64,000 nucleotides of DNA from Parus major (lineage: Eukaryota; Chordata; Aves; Passeriformes; Paridae): NCBI RefSeq assembly GCF_001522545.3, contig NC_031779.1:5404815-5468814 (forward strand). The letters are read 5' to 3'. The position numbers and the translations under genes were made by a program. This document shows positions 40,841 to 55,160 of the stretch, one piece after another. Numbering within the stretch: position 1 is the stretch's first letter; the number at the start of each line of letters is the position of its first letter. The notes beneath the pieces are model-generated. The model made no database searches. It was given only the letters and a program-made list of their open reading frames with translations, and was not told where the DNA came from.

Positions 40841-43800
40841 TTTTCTTTCAAGCATCCCAAAGGAACAAAACCTAACAAAACACTGGCTACTACTGAACTG
40901 AGCAATTCAGTGATGCTGCAAACAGCATTACTCAGTTTACCTGCAGTGCAGGTGAAAAAGCTGTTGCCAGCAGCAGCACTGGAAGCCATCCACAGGCTTG
41001 AGAAGACAGTTCCAGTTCACATTTGGAAAGCTTCAAACAACAGCCACAGAAATTAGTATTCTACCTTAAAATAATGCAAGTTCCCAAGGGCAGGTTTCTT
41101 GCAGATTAACACTTTTTAGATTTCTACACCTCAGCTCAGACTAAAGCCAGAGCTCCTACACATTCTTGAAATCCAAGCCAGAATAGTTTCCCAATGTTTC
41201 TTTCCAAGTCTAGGGGTATTTAGTTGGGGAATTATTGCTCCCTTTTTAACTCAACTCTTTTCATAGGAAGTGAATTGTGTTCTGAATGACAAGATCGATT
41301 TCAAGGAATTGTTTCCTCAATTGTGATCAAATTTTGACAAAAGGTCAAACGAGTTTTTAACCACGTTACTTCTTAGTAAAATGTAACAGTAATTTTTGAT
41401 AAAGAAATATAGGTGTTAAATACAGTTGCCATCCGTTTCCGTACCTTTTTCATTAAGGTAAAGTAGATTATTCCATTTTCAGAGAATGTAATATCTAGAT
41501 ATCCATCTAAAACAGATTTTCCTCTGGACTACACAAGAGGAACCTCTTGTGGGAAGCACTAAGTTGCATTTAGCGTCTTTAGTAGCCTGCTTTTGCAGAT
41601 CAGCATTGACAGTTGTCGTACAGACAATTAAATGAAGCAACTGCTTCTGCTACCTCAGGGGGCATATTGCTCCTATTCTCCACAGAACACAGTGGGGAGA
41701 GGAAAGGTGTCTGCCAGCTGTGAGCTCTTTCATCCACAGCAAGCAAACAACAGGAAGGGAATGGTCAGATCACAAACTCACCCATGTACAGAACACCAGC
41801 TTTGCTTCAAGCTTGCAGTCTTGTGTATCCCATACTTACAATAAAATGCTCATGTCAAAAAACATTCCTGTGTATCCTGGTAAAACCATAACAACTGTGA
41901 CAGTGTTCTTATTCATGACACAAAAAATGAGAAGGAAAAACTAGTATTGGGCCGTGTCAAAAAAGGGAAAAAATACTACATTTACTCTCTATGTACTCTA
42001 GAAAACTATATTACAGATAGCATTATCTGTAATTTTATATTTAGAGTGAAAGTTATTCTTCAGAATGACACACCAGACATACACACACCTCACCCATCTT
42101 GCTGCATTTCTATTTAGCTTCTAAAATTAATTTTCCATTATTCTTGGGGAAGTCTAGTTCAGCAGTAGGATGTTATTGAACTTCAAGTTCTAAAGGCTAA
42201 ATGCAAAATCAATACATTTTGATTGCACTTGTGGGAGCAAGAATTAAAAATTGAAATCTGCTTATCAGATTTTGAACTCATATAAGAATTTCTGCAGTTT
42301 GTTATGTATCTAGGAGGTGATATTTATCATTCACTTTAAAAAAAAAATCGACATGATCAAAGTCAATATCCAAAACACACAACTTCCTGAGGAAGTATAA
42401 GAAAACAGAATCTTCCTCAGCCAGCCCAGAACAAGGAATGAAGAGGTCATTTCCCTACATACAGCATCTTTCAGCACTCAGATGCAGCAGTGTTGTTTAG
42501 AACACTGACCAGGATGACTTCCTACAGATACTCACCTTTGTCCTTGCCTAGTTAAACTACAGCCACCTTAAATTCCAACAGATTCCCTCCAATTGTCTTA
42601 TCATAAAAGCCTTCAGCTGACTGGAGGCAGGGGACCCATTTTTTAACAGTTGTTCCCCAGTAATTAGTGCAATGAGGTCAGAATCCCATTATCTGACTGA
42701 TTTTATCAGCTGAAAGGAGAGCTTTGTCTTCCATAGTCTAACACATACACAATGCACCACAGCCTCTCTACAGGGAACCTTAGAGGTATTTCTAATACTG
42801 GCAAGCCAACTCCTGGAGCAAGTGCAGGCAGTCAGGAGGAGGAGAGCACTAACGCAGGGTCACCACAGCAAGCTGCACACTGCTACAGCTACACTCCCAC
42901 CCACAGCCCTGCTATGTCTGTTCTACACTCTGCAAACAGCCTGTATCTTCAGTTTTTCAACTGATCATCATTCCTTCCAAGGAGAAGGACCTGAACATAT
43001 TTTTGAGACAAGATTCAAGAGATCAGACTAAGGACTCGGGGACTGCCACAGAGCATCAGATGCATGTTGTTTGTCTATTTTATTATCTCTTTTATATAGC
43101 AGTGGGAAATGCAGGAGGAAACACCCACTAAACGACTCTTCAGAGATGTGTATAAAAAAAACTTCACAGAATCACTGAAGCTGAGAAGCCAGTCTTTAGT
43201 CTCACCTTCTGAGTACATCCACAGAAGTGACATCAACCATTTCTTGAAACAGAAATAACCTTATTCTCCAAAGCATATGTACTAACCACTGAAAAGTAAA
43301 GCAGTGCTCATTGTAATTCCCTTCCATTTGATATCCTGGGTTCCAAGCTCTAGTGAAGAGTTCCACTCCTCCCAAACATTCATCTATATTAAACAGCCCA
43401 CCTCATGAAAAGTCTGTATGAGGAAAACCATGATTAAAGCTGCTCTTCAGATAACAATGCACAATCCAAGTTTTAAAAAAATACAGACATTTCAACACTT
43501 CATGTCAGTAAAATGAAGCTACAGAGTGATTTAGATCACTCTGGAAGTACAAAGTCTCTACAACAGTACACAATACATGGACAGTTTGAACAATACAAGT
43601 CATCTTTACATCATAAAAATCAACCTTGAAAGGAAAAAATAGGACTAAGTATATACATACACATTTTAACAACAACTAGGCTGTTTAACCATTCCACTCA
43701 ATTCTCCTTGTGCTTCCAAAACCACAATCCACTCTGCAAGAGACTACCTTACTAAACACAATTTCCAGTGCCTCCTGATCTAGAATTCCAAAGGTTAATG

Positions 43801-44720
43801 GCTACCTTTTGAACATAAAGATACTGCGTGTATCTAAAAACATTCCCTAGTTTTCTTGACAAATTTTTCTACAAGGGACATTTTTGCTTCAACTTCTGGG
43901 TGCTGTTCTCTCCAAGCTAAAATAGTAGCTCAGTATTTAACTCACCACATCTATGTACTACCCAGCTTGTTCAGCATGACTCACTTTTCCAGAATGGCCT
44001 CTCAAGTCTGAGCTTCACACATCACAGACAGGATCATAAAACCTTTCGCTTGGTGGTACTGCTGCTCAATGCAAAAAAATGTTAGACCTCTCTCCCAAAA
44101 AAGCCCCAATCAAGAACAGTATGCACAAATTTGGAGGGATGCTGCATTTTAGTTAAATAATTAAATACTGGATTACAGATCCAGTTAAATCTGAGTATTT
44201 ATAGAAGTGTTTATGACACAGGCCTAGTAAATCACATTATCCATGAAAGGCAGAAGGCTGACAGTCAGGAATAAGGCAAAACAAACCAGAGTGCAAGACC
44301 TGCATACAGATGCATCTCACATGATCCCAGGTCAAGTTACTTCAGATGAAGAATACCACTCAAACACCCAGGTAACATTATCAGCCTGCAGCTAAGCAAA
44401 GCTTGCTAGGTCCTGATGGCTAAGGTGTGGGAAAACTTTGCTTCGGAATTTGGGTTCCTTGTCTATTTTGCTTCTTTCCATTTTGCTTTCCAGCTGGCAG
44501 TGAAACCACGTAGGATCACAAACTCTGAAGTGCTGGCAGCAGTGTTTCACAGATCACTACTCCAGGCCAGTACACTAGCAAAAGATAGCAAAATCACACA
44601 GAACAAGAGAGGCTAAAAAAGCAAAGAGGCAAGCCACATTTCTCCCCCCAGAAAGGGATGTTGCCACAGAGAAGCACAGACCACTTGCACTTTGCTTTTG
44701 CGTTATGTAATTTCTCTACC

Positions 44721-44740
44721 ATACTGACCTAGGTCAGTAT
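44721..44740. repeat. Perfect 20-bp palindrome with everted AGGTCA half-sites
   Basis: ATACTGACCTAGGTCAGTAT equals its own reverse complement. It contains TGACCT-AGGTCA, two nuclear-receptor half-sites everted with no spacer. A second inverted repeat (attagga/tcctaat, 44742-44748 and 44758-44764) follows immediately. Confidence 0.9.
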
Positions 44741-45270
44741 TATTAGGACCTAGAGATTCCTAATTTAGAGCATAAATTTTAACATGTAATTGAAAGGATT
44801 TATCCTCTCATTATTTACCTCAAATTAGATTTATTTTTTTGTCATTTCAAAACCAAGATCTTCAAGGAACTCATGTAATATTTCAATTGTTTAAATCTTG
44901 GGATTTAAAAGCAATTATTTTACCACAATAAAAGCAGCTTAGGCAGTACACACTGCCCTCCTAATAATTTCCATTGTCAAAAATATCCCCTCCCTCATAT
45001 CTTGTGCAAGTGTTACACACATTTATTTGGCCATTGTTACCTGTATCCCCACCAGTTCATCTCAAGTCCAATGACAGCAACTGCTCCTGCTACAGTTTGG
45101 AAACTGCAGCCTCCCACCAAATAAAATAAACCCTACTGAAGTGCACCAGTGGAGCTCAGAAGTGTGCACAGCTGGGACCAGTTTCCCAGCAAGAGCACAG
45201 AGCAGCAAATTCCAGTCACATAATACCTACCTGGGGGGTTTGTTTTAAAACCACAGTGGTGGTCAAATGG

Positions 45271-45544
45271 TGGTGCAGACTGCCCAGGAAGGCCATGGGA
45301 TATCATCCTTGGAGGTGATCAGAACTGATCTGAATGAGATCCTGGGCAGCCCTGTAGCTGCCCTAGCTCTGACTATGGGGCTAGACTAGATGATCTCCAG
45401 AGCTCTGTTGAGCTGTGTTGATCTGAGCTCACTGTTCTGCAATTTTTCTGTAAATCAGATTTGGTGAGAACTGTTTTGAGCATAAGACTTGGACTAGCTG
45501 ATCCCTAGAGTCCCTTCCAACCTTAATTACTGTGTGATTCTATG
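45271..45544 (+). mobile_element. CR1 LINE 3' fragments with two tail-like ends
   Basis: Plus orientation. gcagactgcccaggaaggcc and ctagactagatgatctccag match a CR1 3' region. A second tail-like stretch, ggactagctgatccctagag followed by tcccttccaacctta, ends in tgtgattctatg. The arrangement suggests two pieces joined or nested. Confidence 0.85.
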
Positions 45545-46314
45545 TAAGCCACATTTCCAGCACATTTCTGAAAGCAAATCAAATCATCCAACTGCAGACA
45601 CAACCTCCACCTCTACTCTCATAAAGAACATCAGCTGGAATTATTCCAGTTCGGTTTTTCCCTTGGGGGAGTAGAAAAACACAGTATCAGTATCAAAGAA
45701 AGTGAAATGATACTGTATTAGCTTTATGTAAGCCTAAATATATCTTCTCTGACTGTGGCTTCTTATTTAAAAAATACAAAACCAAAATGCACACAAGTAA
45801 TAGACACATCCACCAAGAAATCACCGACATGAATGTAGACATCAGAGCAGCAATCAAAGCATTCAAGCACTTCACCTGAAGATAGACTGCTTCTCACCTT
45901 TTTTTTAATCAAGAGAATCATAATCCAGTTACCAAGCACAGCACCATATAAATTTTAGATCATTTTACTCAGAAGATCTGTCAAATGAGTGCCTCAGGAC
46001 AGGCAACAGTATCTCACCAAGACAGAGGTGGGTTGATTTTCCAGGATCAGAGGTTACAAGTATGAATAAATGTTTAAGAGGCTTGCATTACAATTACAGT
46101 TACAGGTGCACAATAAAGGCCTTGACATGTTCCATTGTAACAATAAAAGTGTGGCCTACATAGGTTAATTTATCTAAAAATTGGGGGGGAGAAGGGTGCT
46201 GCTTGTTTTGTTTTTGCTTTTTACAGCCAACATAGCCACAGCAAAACTATACATCCTACAGTTAACTTACCAAATTCTTATAAAATTAACATTTGAAATG
46301 CGGGTGTTCTGAAC

Positions 46315-46328
46315 ACGCACACACACAC
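46315..46328 (+). repeat. Short (CA)n tract
   Basis: Alternating A and C in the 5' intron, about seven units. Confidence 0.75.
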
Positions 46329-49300
46329 TACATTTTGCCTCATGGAAGCAGTTTACAACTATTTTTGAAGTAGCATGATCGGCAGAGTGGGAGTTTGTTT
46401 CCCTGATGTTTTATCCCTTGAATCTCAGTATGAAGAAATATGTCACTGGGCAGTAAGCCTTTCACCCCTGCCCTGCTTGTAGGTACAGAATTTCTTCCTC
46501 TGAATCTCAACCAACCAATCTCAGTAAGAAATTTCAGGAAAAGTGTCCTTCTCTACCCCGAACAACCACACACCCAGATGGCATCTTCCCACCCTCAACC
46601 TGAGTAACTGTCAGTTAAGAAGATTCAATTTTAGCAGTCACATGGCCACTAGAGCATCTTCAGAACACAGTAAAACTGAGCTCACATTAACTTCACACAT
46701 CCAAAGAAAGCAAGTCTCAAATCAAGGATACAGAAATACAGGAGTTCAAAAAGGAAGAGAGGGTAAATAATGTTAAGTCTTACAGCTTCTTGAAAAAGAG
46801 TAACTTCTTGTGTTAAAAGTTGTTAGTGACTTTGGAGTAAGGACACAATGTTAAGAAATAGTTTGGTTTAAAAAAGCACTGTTACAGGGAACACAGCAGG
46901 GTTCTGTTTTACTTTCAAATGCAGTGTTTGTGAATTGAGAGAGGAAGGGAAACAAGTCCAGGAAGTCACTGGGAGAGAAGAGAATGAGAACTAGAGCAGC
47001 CATACCCCCCTGGCAGGAGATGGATATGAGACTTGGATTAGGAGGACGAGCTAACAAAGATCACCACAGCATTCAAAAGGCTTATTCAGCTATCAGCAAG
47101 GTAAACATACCTAAACCTTCTTATCAGGCAAGTGTGGAAAGGAGAAAACACCTAATTTGTCCTCAGCAAAAAGGAGCATCTAGCTTTCATATTATTTCAC
47201 CATGAAATGTGAATTTCCCATTTTTTAAAACACCTACCTTGAAGAAGAATCTGCTTAAGCAGACAATCTACTACACTTTGAGAGACAGTAGTGAAGTGTT
47301 AGTCTCTCCTTGCTTATATGCACATTGGTCTGTTACAAGATTTTCCTGCTGAAAAAACTGTTTCTAAAGCTAACACATTAATTATCAGTAGGTGTTACAG
47401 AAAAAAAAAAATGCATGCTACAATTGCCCTTGCATTCAGTCTCAAAACTGAGTAACATAGCTCTGACAGAACTCAAAACCTGGTAATAAGTTGAAGGTGT
47501 AGAATGAAAAAAACACTGAGATGTATTAGTCAGTGAAACCAGTGTTTAAACTCTGAACAATATAATGCAGGAGAAGAGATGTGGGGAAAACGTCCTTTGC
47601 TTTTTCAAGCTAAGCTGTTCCATTGCATTCAGCAGCCCACAGACCTGCAGAAGAACTTTCATATCCCAAGAAGCATCTTCCTACAGTTCAGTCAGCTGTC
47701 CAATTCATTTTCTTCAGTCCTTTGTATCCCTTATACCTTTATACTACTGCTATGAAAAATCAAAGTGATTGTGAAGGTTCAGTTTCCAAAGAGTGGTGCA
47801 AAGGGGTGAATGGGGTGTAAGGAAAAGCAATTCAGTTGTGTCAACCAAGTGAAGAGGTTGAGGCAAGGCACAGCAGCCAGGGGGACTTGGAGCAAAGTCT
47901 GCTGTCAGCCCAAGTACACCAGAGTGCATTGAATATCTCCTTAAAACAGCACCTCGAAGCCATTACTCTGCAATAGGAAGAGTTAAGGAGCAGCAACAGC
48001 CTAAAGCTTAAGACTACTTTCATTCTCAGCACTGAGGATCTCCTCTACTCAAAAAGCTACTCTGAACTGTAACAAGGAGTAAGGTCTGGCACTGATGATG
48101 GCTTTCTTGAGATGGAAAAGGACCAACCAAGAAGAGAAGCTAGCAAAATAAAAACAAGAAACTTCTCAGGTGGGTTATTCATTGACTATGAACACAGAAA
48201 TACTGCCCATATAACAACATACCTGCAGAGACTTTGATGATAACTCTCTCTGCTGCTTTCATGGGTAACACAATTGCTTATTCACAGCCAGTTAGAGTGG
48301 AATTTTTTTTTACTCTTAATCCTGACTATGCTATTAAGGTATTTGCAAAATGTGGATGTTTCATTTTAGAAGGCAAAAGAAACCTCATTTTTACCAAACA
48401 CTTACAAGCATGCTTCATAGAAAACACATACACATTTTTCTACCTTACAATTTATTAATATTTTCCTTTTTTAAGTGGTCTATTCCCTTCTCTTTAGGAG
48501 CCAAGGCCACTAACAAGCACAAGAGAATATAACAGCAGCTCCAGAAGAATCTGCAAGCAGAAAGAACCAGTAAGACATGTCCACGCTTTCTTCCCTTTCC
48601 TTAAAAGGACACACAGCAGCAAGGATGACCCTGCCACCCAAAACATCATCTTATTTCAATCATAAATCATGTTCTTGAAGAGCAGCAATGAAACCAGCTC
48701 CATCAGGGAGCCAAGACTGGACAAGAGGCACTAAAAGCAGGCCTGAGACGCTGCCCAGCACCATCAGCTGCCCTGATCACAATTCTCCTCTTTGATTTAC
48801 TACTGGCAGCAGTCCCACCACTGCCTGTCACTATACCAGTTGTTCACAACCAGACCCCTCCAGAAAAGCTGGATACAAATCACTACATACCAACTTAAGG
48901 AAAGCACTTTTTAGAAACACCATGTTCTTGTTTTTTGGGGGTTGGATTTTCTCTTTTGTAGACTGCATCCCTACCGCAGTCTAGCTCCAAATAGCTCCAA
49001 ATTCCTATGAACCCCAGGCTGAAAAATTATCCCAGCCATTTCTCACTCACTGAGTCAGAAGCCAACACCCAGTCTCCTTCCCACCCCTCATGAAGCAAGG
49101 GCAGAACAGACACTGGCCACAGTCACTGGAAAAAAATGGCACAGTAATTACTGGACAAGAGGCTGTACACAGGCTTCAATCTGGCCTCTGCAGGTATTCT
49201 GATTTACACAACCATCACATCATTTCCCATCCCACCCTACAGACATGCAGCTGGGATTGCTTTCTATCCTGTTTGCACATCAAAGCAGAGGAATGGAACA

Positions 49301-52300
49301 AGGGAATTCACTAACATGTTCAAGAGCAATAATTGTTGACCAGATTAGAACTTCCTAGCAGCAAGTTGCCTTATGCATACCATGAAGAACAGCACACTTC
49401 AAAAGCAATTCTTCTCATGAAAATCTATTTGGTAGACTTACAATCATTTCCACCACTGTAGATGAACTAACACTGAATTTTACATAAAACCCAGTATGCA
49501 AATCCAGAAAGCTTAAATTACTTAAAATTACAATATTTCAGATCAAATAGCTTCAAGGCCTGATTTTTGCAGTTTCAACTTGACCTTCCACTCCCCCAAT
49601 TCAGTTTTAAGGTGACAGAAAGCCCATTCAGACCTAAAAACACAGTCCCTTCAAAGGGGAAAAAAAGAGCCACACCCAGAAGGCCAAAGGTTAACTATAA
49701 AAATGGTCAAAAAGATACTTTTGTATTTACATCAGCAATTTAAACTAATTTCAGTGGAACATGCTGCCTCACCAACAGCTTTACCCACATGCCACTAACT
49801 TCTATTCCCACAACTGCAAGTACATCCATGATACAAGATTATGTTCTTGACCAAAACTGCATTATGTCCATTCATCACCACTCTGGAATGCACATTCCCA
49901 AGTATGCAAGTCAACTATGCAGGCAGAAATTATCTATTTAATAGAAAAGCTATTTTAAAATATGCATTGGGCTTTACAGAATTGCATCTCCTAGCTACCT
50001 TGAACCATATTTAAAAATGGAGTTGGCAAACCCAAAGCCCTTAAAGAAGAACAAATTTCTCTATTTTTTTTTTTGAAGTTGTTCAGATTATACTTCACAT
50101 CAAAAAGTGCAAGAAGGAAAAGCTGCAAAACTATAACCTGACACTCCAGTTTGCAACCTGAAAACAGTCAAGTTTATACAACCTTTACCTCATCCCTGGA
50201 TAGCCCCAGCACTCCTTGTGCTACAGAAAGCAGCTCAATGGATCTTCAGCATTCTGAATGCAATAAATTATAGGAAAATAACAAACAGGTTACAGACCAA
50301 GAGAAAAAACTAGTGTAGACATTGAAGTCTTGCCCCATTTGTTACCTTAAGTTTTACATTCTAGAGCAAGTTAAGACTTTAATTGACAAAAGAGAACAAA
50401 TTCACTTCAAGAGTGACAAAGTTGAAAAAGAAGCAGGAACAGAAACCCCATTTAGCTGTATTTTCCGCCTCTGCAAATATTCATTCACATTGTTGTGCAT
50501 TAACTCCAATCTGTTCCACAAAAAAAAAAAGGAAATCAATGGCAGAAGAGCTTCTCTACTCTTGCCTGAGGTGAGTCAGCACCTTGATTCATGAGGGAAG
50601 GTGCACATAAAACAATGTCATTTAATTTCACAGCTAAACAAATTCTCTGAAGAGAAGAACTTCACTTGTACCACACTCTTGCCCTTGGATGTTACCACCA
50701 GCACCCCAATCATGAGGTGTATATTGACATCTACAAGTAGAGGATGTGAAAGGCAAGTTTTGTGACAACATGGGCCTTGGATAAAACAGCAACATATTTT
50801 TATGATTGCTTCATGACCTTTTTAATAGGAACTAAGTTATTACAAGGTGATACAGGGGAAAAAAAGTGCTTAAAAGCTCTTTTCCCATTCCATGTCTGCT
50901 TTACATCTTGCAACTACACAGTAAACTAAGGATTTTAGCTGCCCACTTCTGGCAAATTGAACACACTAAGGTTCCACAAGCACGTACCAATTATCAGTTT
51001 GCATGCATTTATCAGACTGGTAACATTTTCCTTGACAGTGCATTGTCAGCTTAGGAGTCAGTGCTTCCAAGTCATGTTTACCCTTAAAAGATCAAAGGCA
51101 AGGCATGCTTTACCATAACAATAGTGCAGATTATTGACGCACATACTTTACAGATTTAAGTATTGAGACCAGTGGCAGTGACACTTCACAGAGGTGTAAA
51201 GTTTCAGCTCCTCTCTCCAAACTGGAGGGAAGGCTGTTCGTAAAGCATTAGGTATGGAATAGATTAACATCATTATTTCAAATAACCTACAGCCCCCCAT
51301 ACCTATATAGAACACATGATTTCATCTGTACTATTAAATGCAAACATCAGTACTACTTTGAAATAATTTTCAAAATCAGTATTTTAGGTTTTCTTTATTT
51401 TTAGGATACAATACAAGTGCATTTTCAGTTTGGTTTTTCTTTTGCTACTGCTATTAGCACTGGATACACACTTCTTACATGGTGAAATCTGAGCTTCTCT
51501 TGTAAGCAAGAGATAAGCATCAAAACACACAGAACTGTAGTATCTGAAGCTTGCACTTGGAACTCAGCCTAAACAAGGCAGATAGAATGGTAAAGTTAAA
51601 TTGCAAAGCATTTTTACTTTTTAGTAAACTTTACATTTGTTCCATAATACATTTTAGAGGGTCTTTTCCCTACCGTCAAACAAATTAGTCTACTCCAGTG
51701 CAAGTTAAAAGAACATTTAGCCTAAATCATTTACACCAGTCCACAAAAAACATCATTCAACATGACCAAAAGTAATGCTCTTATTTAAATGCATGTCCAT
51801 TACTTTCATGGATTTGTTTTCAATACTGAGAAGAGGAAGAAAAATGTTGCATACTTTACAAGCATTCACTAACAAAACATAAAAAATTGAGGTATCAAAG
51901 AAAGCTACAAATAAAGCCCAGTAAATACAGCCATCATGTATATCCGACAATGATAATCTAGACATGCCAGCATGGTAATACCAAAAGCTTTCTGTGGACT
52001 GGTTGAATAGGAGAATGTCATGGCATTTTCAGAATTGCCTTTACAGCTAAACTGCTGGTGGTCTCCCTGTCTGTGCAGGCCTGGAGAACTACCTTTACTC
52101 TCAGTCCTAGGTACCTAATACAGAGACACATCATAAATTATTTACTATAGCAGTCACTTTGGTACCTTTTAGAAACGGAAACAGAAAAATTAATTATGTT
52201 CAAGTACATTGCACAGATAAAACACAGCAAGTGAAGAATCCCAAACTAATCACTACACCAAGATGTGTCCACAATGCAATAGTGGATGTCATGGCTTCAA

Positions 52301-55145
52301 TTCAACTTTGAAATGAATCAGCTAATGCAGTAACTCAAGCAGAGCAGCTTGAGAAGCTGCTCTCTCCCTCAGTCATCATCATTTCATCAAGATTAATCCC
52401 TGATTGCAAGCCAAGCTATGGTGAAGATGAGAAGCATGTAGAGTATTTCAGAAGAGGAACTCTGAACACAAAGACTAAAAATAAAAGTCTATACATAATT
52501 ACTGAGAGATGCTACCCATCAAATCCACCTCTTAGCAAGTATTTCCCATCTGTGCTTAATGGGCAGATGTCTTTTTCGTTTACTCAGCACATTTTTTGAA
52601 ATGGAAAAGTATGAATGACATTCGAGTTGTTTATCCAACCAGCTGGAGAAGAAACTCGGTAAGCACTTGGTTAACAGCTGAAAAGACTGTACAATTTTGG
52701 TGAATTACCTGTTTATCCCAGATTATAGCTTCAGTTCATTCAACTGGTGACCAAAAAACTATCAAGTTGCCTGTCACTGAGAATGAGATATTGTGGAAGA
52801 AAGCAACTGAATTATCTACAAACCTGCATATTCAGCAAGCCACAGTCTTTTCCAAGGAACATCCTCTTAAATGAGTAAGAAACCAGAAGAGTTTAGCTTC
52901 AGGACAGACAAATCTGTTTGATGAGTCAGTTCAATGGAAAAACCTATCAGGAGACCACAGCTTGCAGAGAAACCATTCAATCTAGAGTATTCTTTGGGAA
53001 AAAAAATCCTGAAGACTAAATAAATGAGGATAAAAAACAGTGAAAAACTTCATCAGAAAGGTGAGACATGGAAGAGTAGTTCCAGCCAAGATAGCTGTAG
53101 TACAATTTTATCATTCAAGTGAGAATTGAACAGCAAAACAAAATTTACTGCCAGAATGCTTTCAAAGATTGACTGATAATAGCCATATCTTCACAGTCAT
53201 GCAACTTCTAATGATTTGCAGGAGAAAATTAAGTGCAGTGACAATATCTAAATCTGTACCACTTGTAGCAATATTTTGATTTAGTTGCATCTTTTCCACT
53301 CATTTTTGTAGCTTCACCTTCAGAAGTAACTTCTTCTGAAATGTAATCCTCTCAAAGATACTATAATGTTATCAACACATGTAAGCTATGCATCCTTTTT
53401 GCCTCACTGTGCCATTTAAATTGATCCAGATTAACACATGTTGAACTGAGCTGTGGAAACTGTTTTCTTCTAGGAAAGTTAAGGTGTAACTATGAAGTAC
53501 ATAAGAAAATAAATACAAACCCAAATATTTTTGTCCTACCAATCACCACCACAAGTACAGAGTTCATATCCAAAAACACTCACTAAGTAACTACATCGTT
53601 CAGTTAGTTTCCTGCTGTAAAATTATTACTCATTCTATTCTCTTCATTGCATTGCTATAGCAGGAAAAATATATCACATTATTTTACAACTTGAAATTCA
53701 TGTTTTAGTGCATTGTCACTGTATAGTAGGTAGTCAAAGAGCAAAGGCAGTTTTAAGTACACCAGTGCATACCCTTGCATACACAACACTACTGCATCTG
53801 CATACTACTAAAATCAAGATATTTTAGGCACAGGTTGTGCATATTTTGCAGTTACTGAAACTGCAGTAAATAGTGAACTCCTGATGTCACACTTCCCCAA
53901 ACAAGGAGACAATGCTGCCATGCTGTACAACAGAAGCTCAGGATTATATAAAGTGCCATACATGATACATAGAGTATCAATCAGATGTTACCTCTATTTT
54001 CCACTTCTCAGCAGAATAGAACAGAGATGGTTAGTTTTTGATCCAAATGCACTGAACTCTAACAGGCTTAGAATGTGAGATACAGACAACTTATAGACTA
54101 TATTAAACATAAACATATTCCCTGGAAACAAAGATTAAATTGTAAATTGCTAAACTTGCCCTTCATAGGTAACAGGCTATCATGCTTATTATGTAGATTC
54201 TTACTTGAATTAGATGTCTACTTCTCCCAAACACTCAGCACCTTATTTTTAGAAAGAATATGGATTCTGTGTTTTGCAGAAGAAAAAAAACCCAATTTGT
54301 TCTTTTAACAGTCACACCAGACTACTGGAATTAAAGATCTTATTCTTTTGTACTTATTTCTCCTCTTTCCATGATCTCTGCGATTCAGGCACTACCTAAT
54401 CTAACAACTATTAATAAAACTAAATGAAAGTAAAGATAGTAAATAAAAAATCAAGTCAGCCTAATCTCTATTCATGCTCTAGTCCTGTGTCTGATACACA
54501 GGATAGAAGGTACTGACATAATTACCATGTATGATGTCCATTAAGCATCAGACACTAAAAGGAAACATTTGTGAAATCCTTCTTATTCTTCACACCAATT
54601 CAAGAAAATACATCAGAGCTCAAACTATAGAATATATGCTACATTGCAGTAAACTACTTTCCACTGTACTTGTCATCAATAAAGGAGCATTGTTTTTTAA
54701 TCCCTTCTATCCCCTGCTCTGCCCAGTCATACTTTCTTCTCCCTAATCCACCCACTCTTTAAAGCCACCGCATGAACTTCTCAAGGCTGCTTGTTTGCAA
54801 CAGCTCTGAATAAACCCCACAAACAGCATCTCTCTCACACACATGGCTATTTTTGAAGTGAAAATTAACACAAATACAATTTAAATGGAGACAAGTCAAC
54901 AACTGGGCCCAGATAAGAACTGTGTGTGTAGTCAGCAGGGAAGGAGTGTTGTTATAGAAAATGGGGGCTAAAAGCATGGAATGAGAGCCGGCTTTGTTCA
55001 CAGGCAGTAGCCTAAGTGCCTATCAGTCAGCAAAAGCATTTTTAAAACAGCTGCATCAAAGCTTTCTGCAAGTTAGTCAGCATGTGACAGGCCAGCACAT
55101 TACAACAGTGCCACAGCAATCTCTGCATAATAGGAGTGCTCTGGG

Positions 55146-55160
55146 TGACCTGAAAGGTCA
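55146..55160. promoter_or_regulatory. Everted AGGTCA repeat, spacing 3
   Basis: TGACCT-GAA-AGGTCA has two perfect nuclear-receptor half-sites, in the 5' intron. Receptor binding is inferred from the motif only. Confidence 0.45.
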
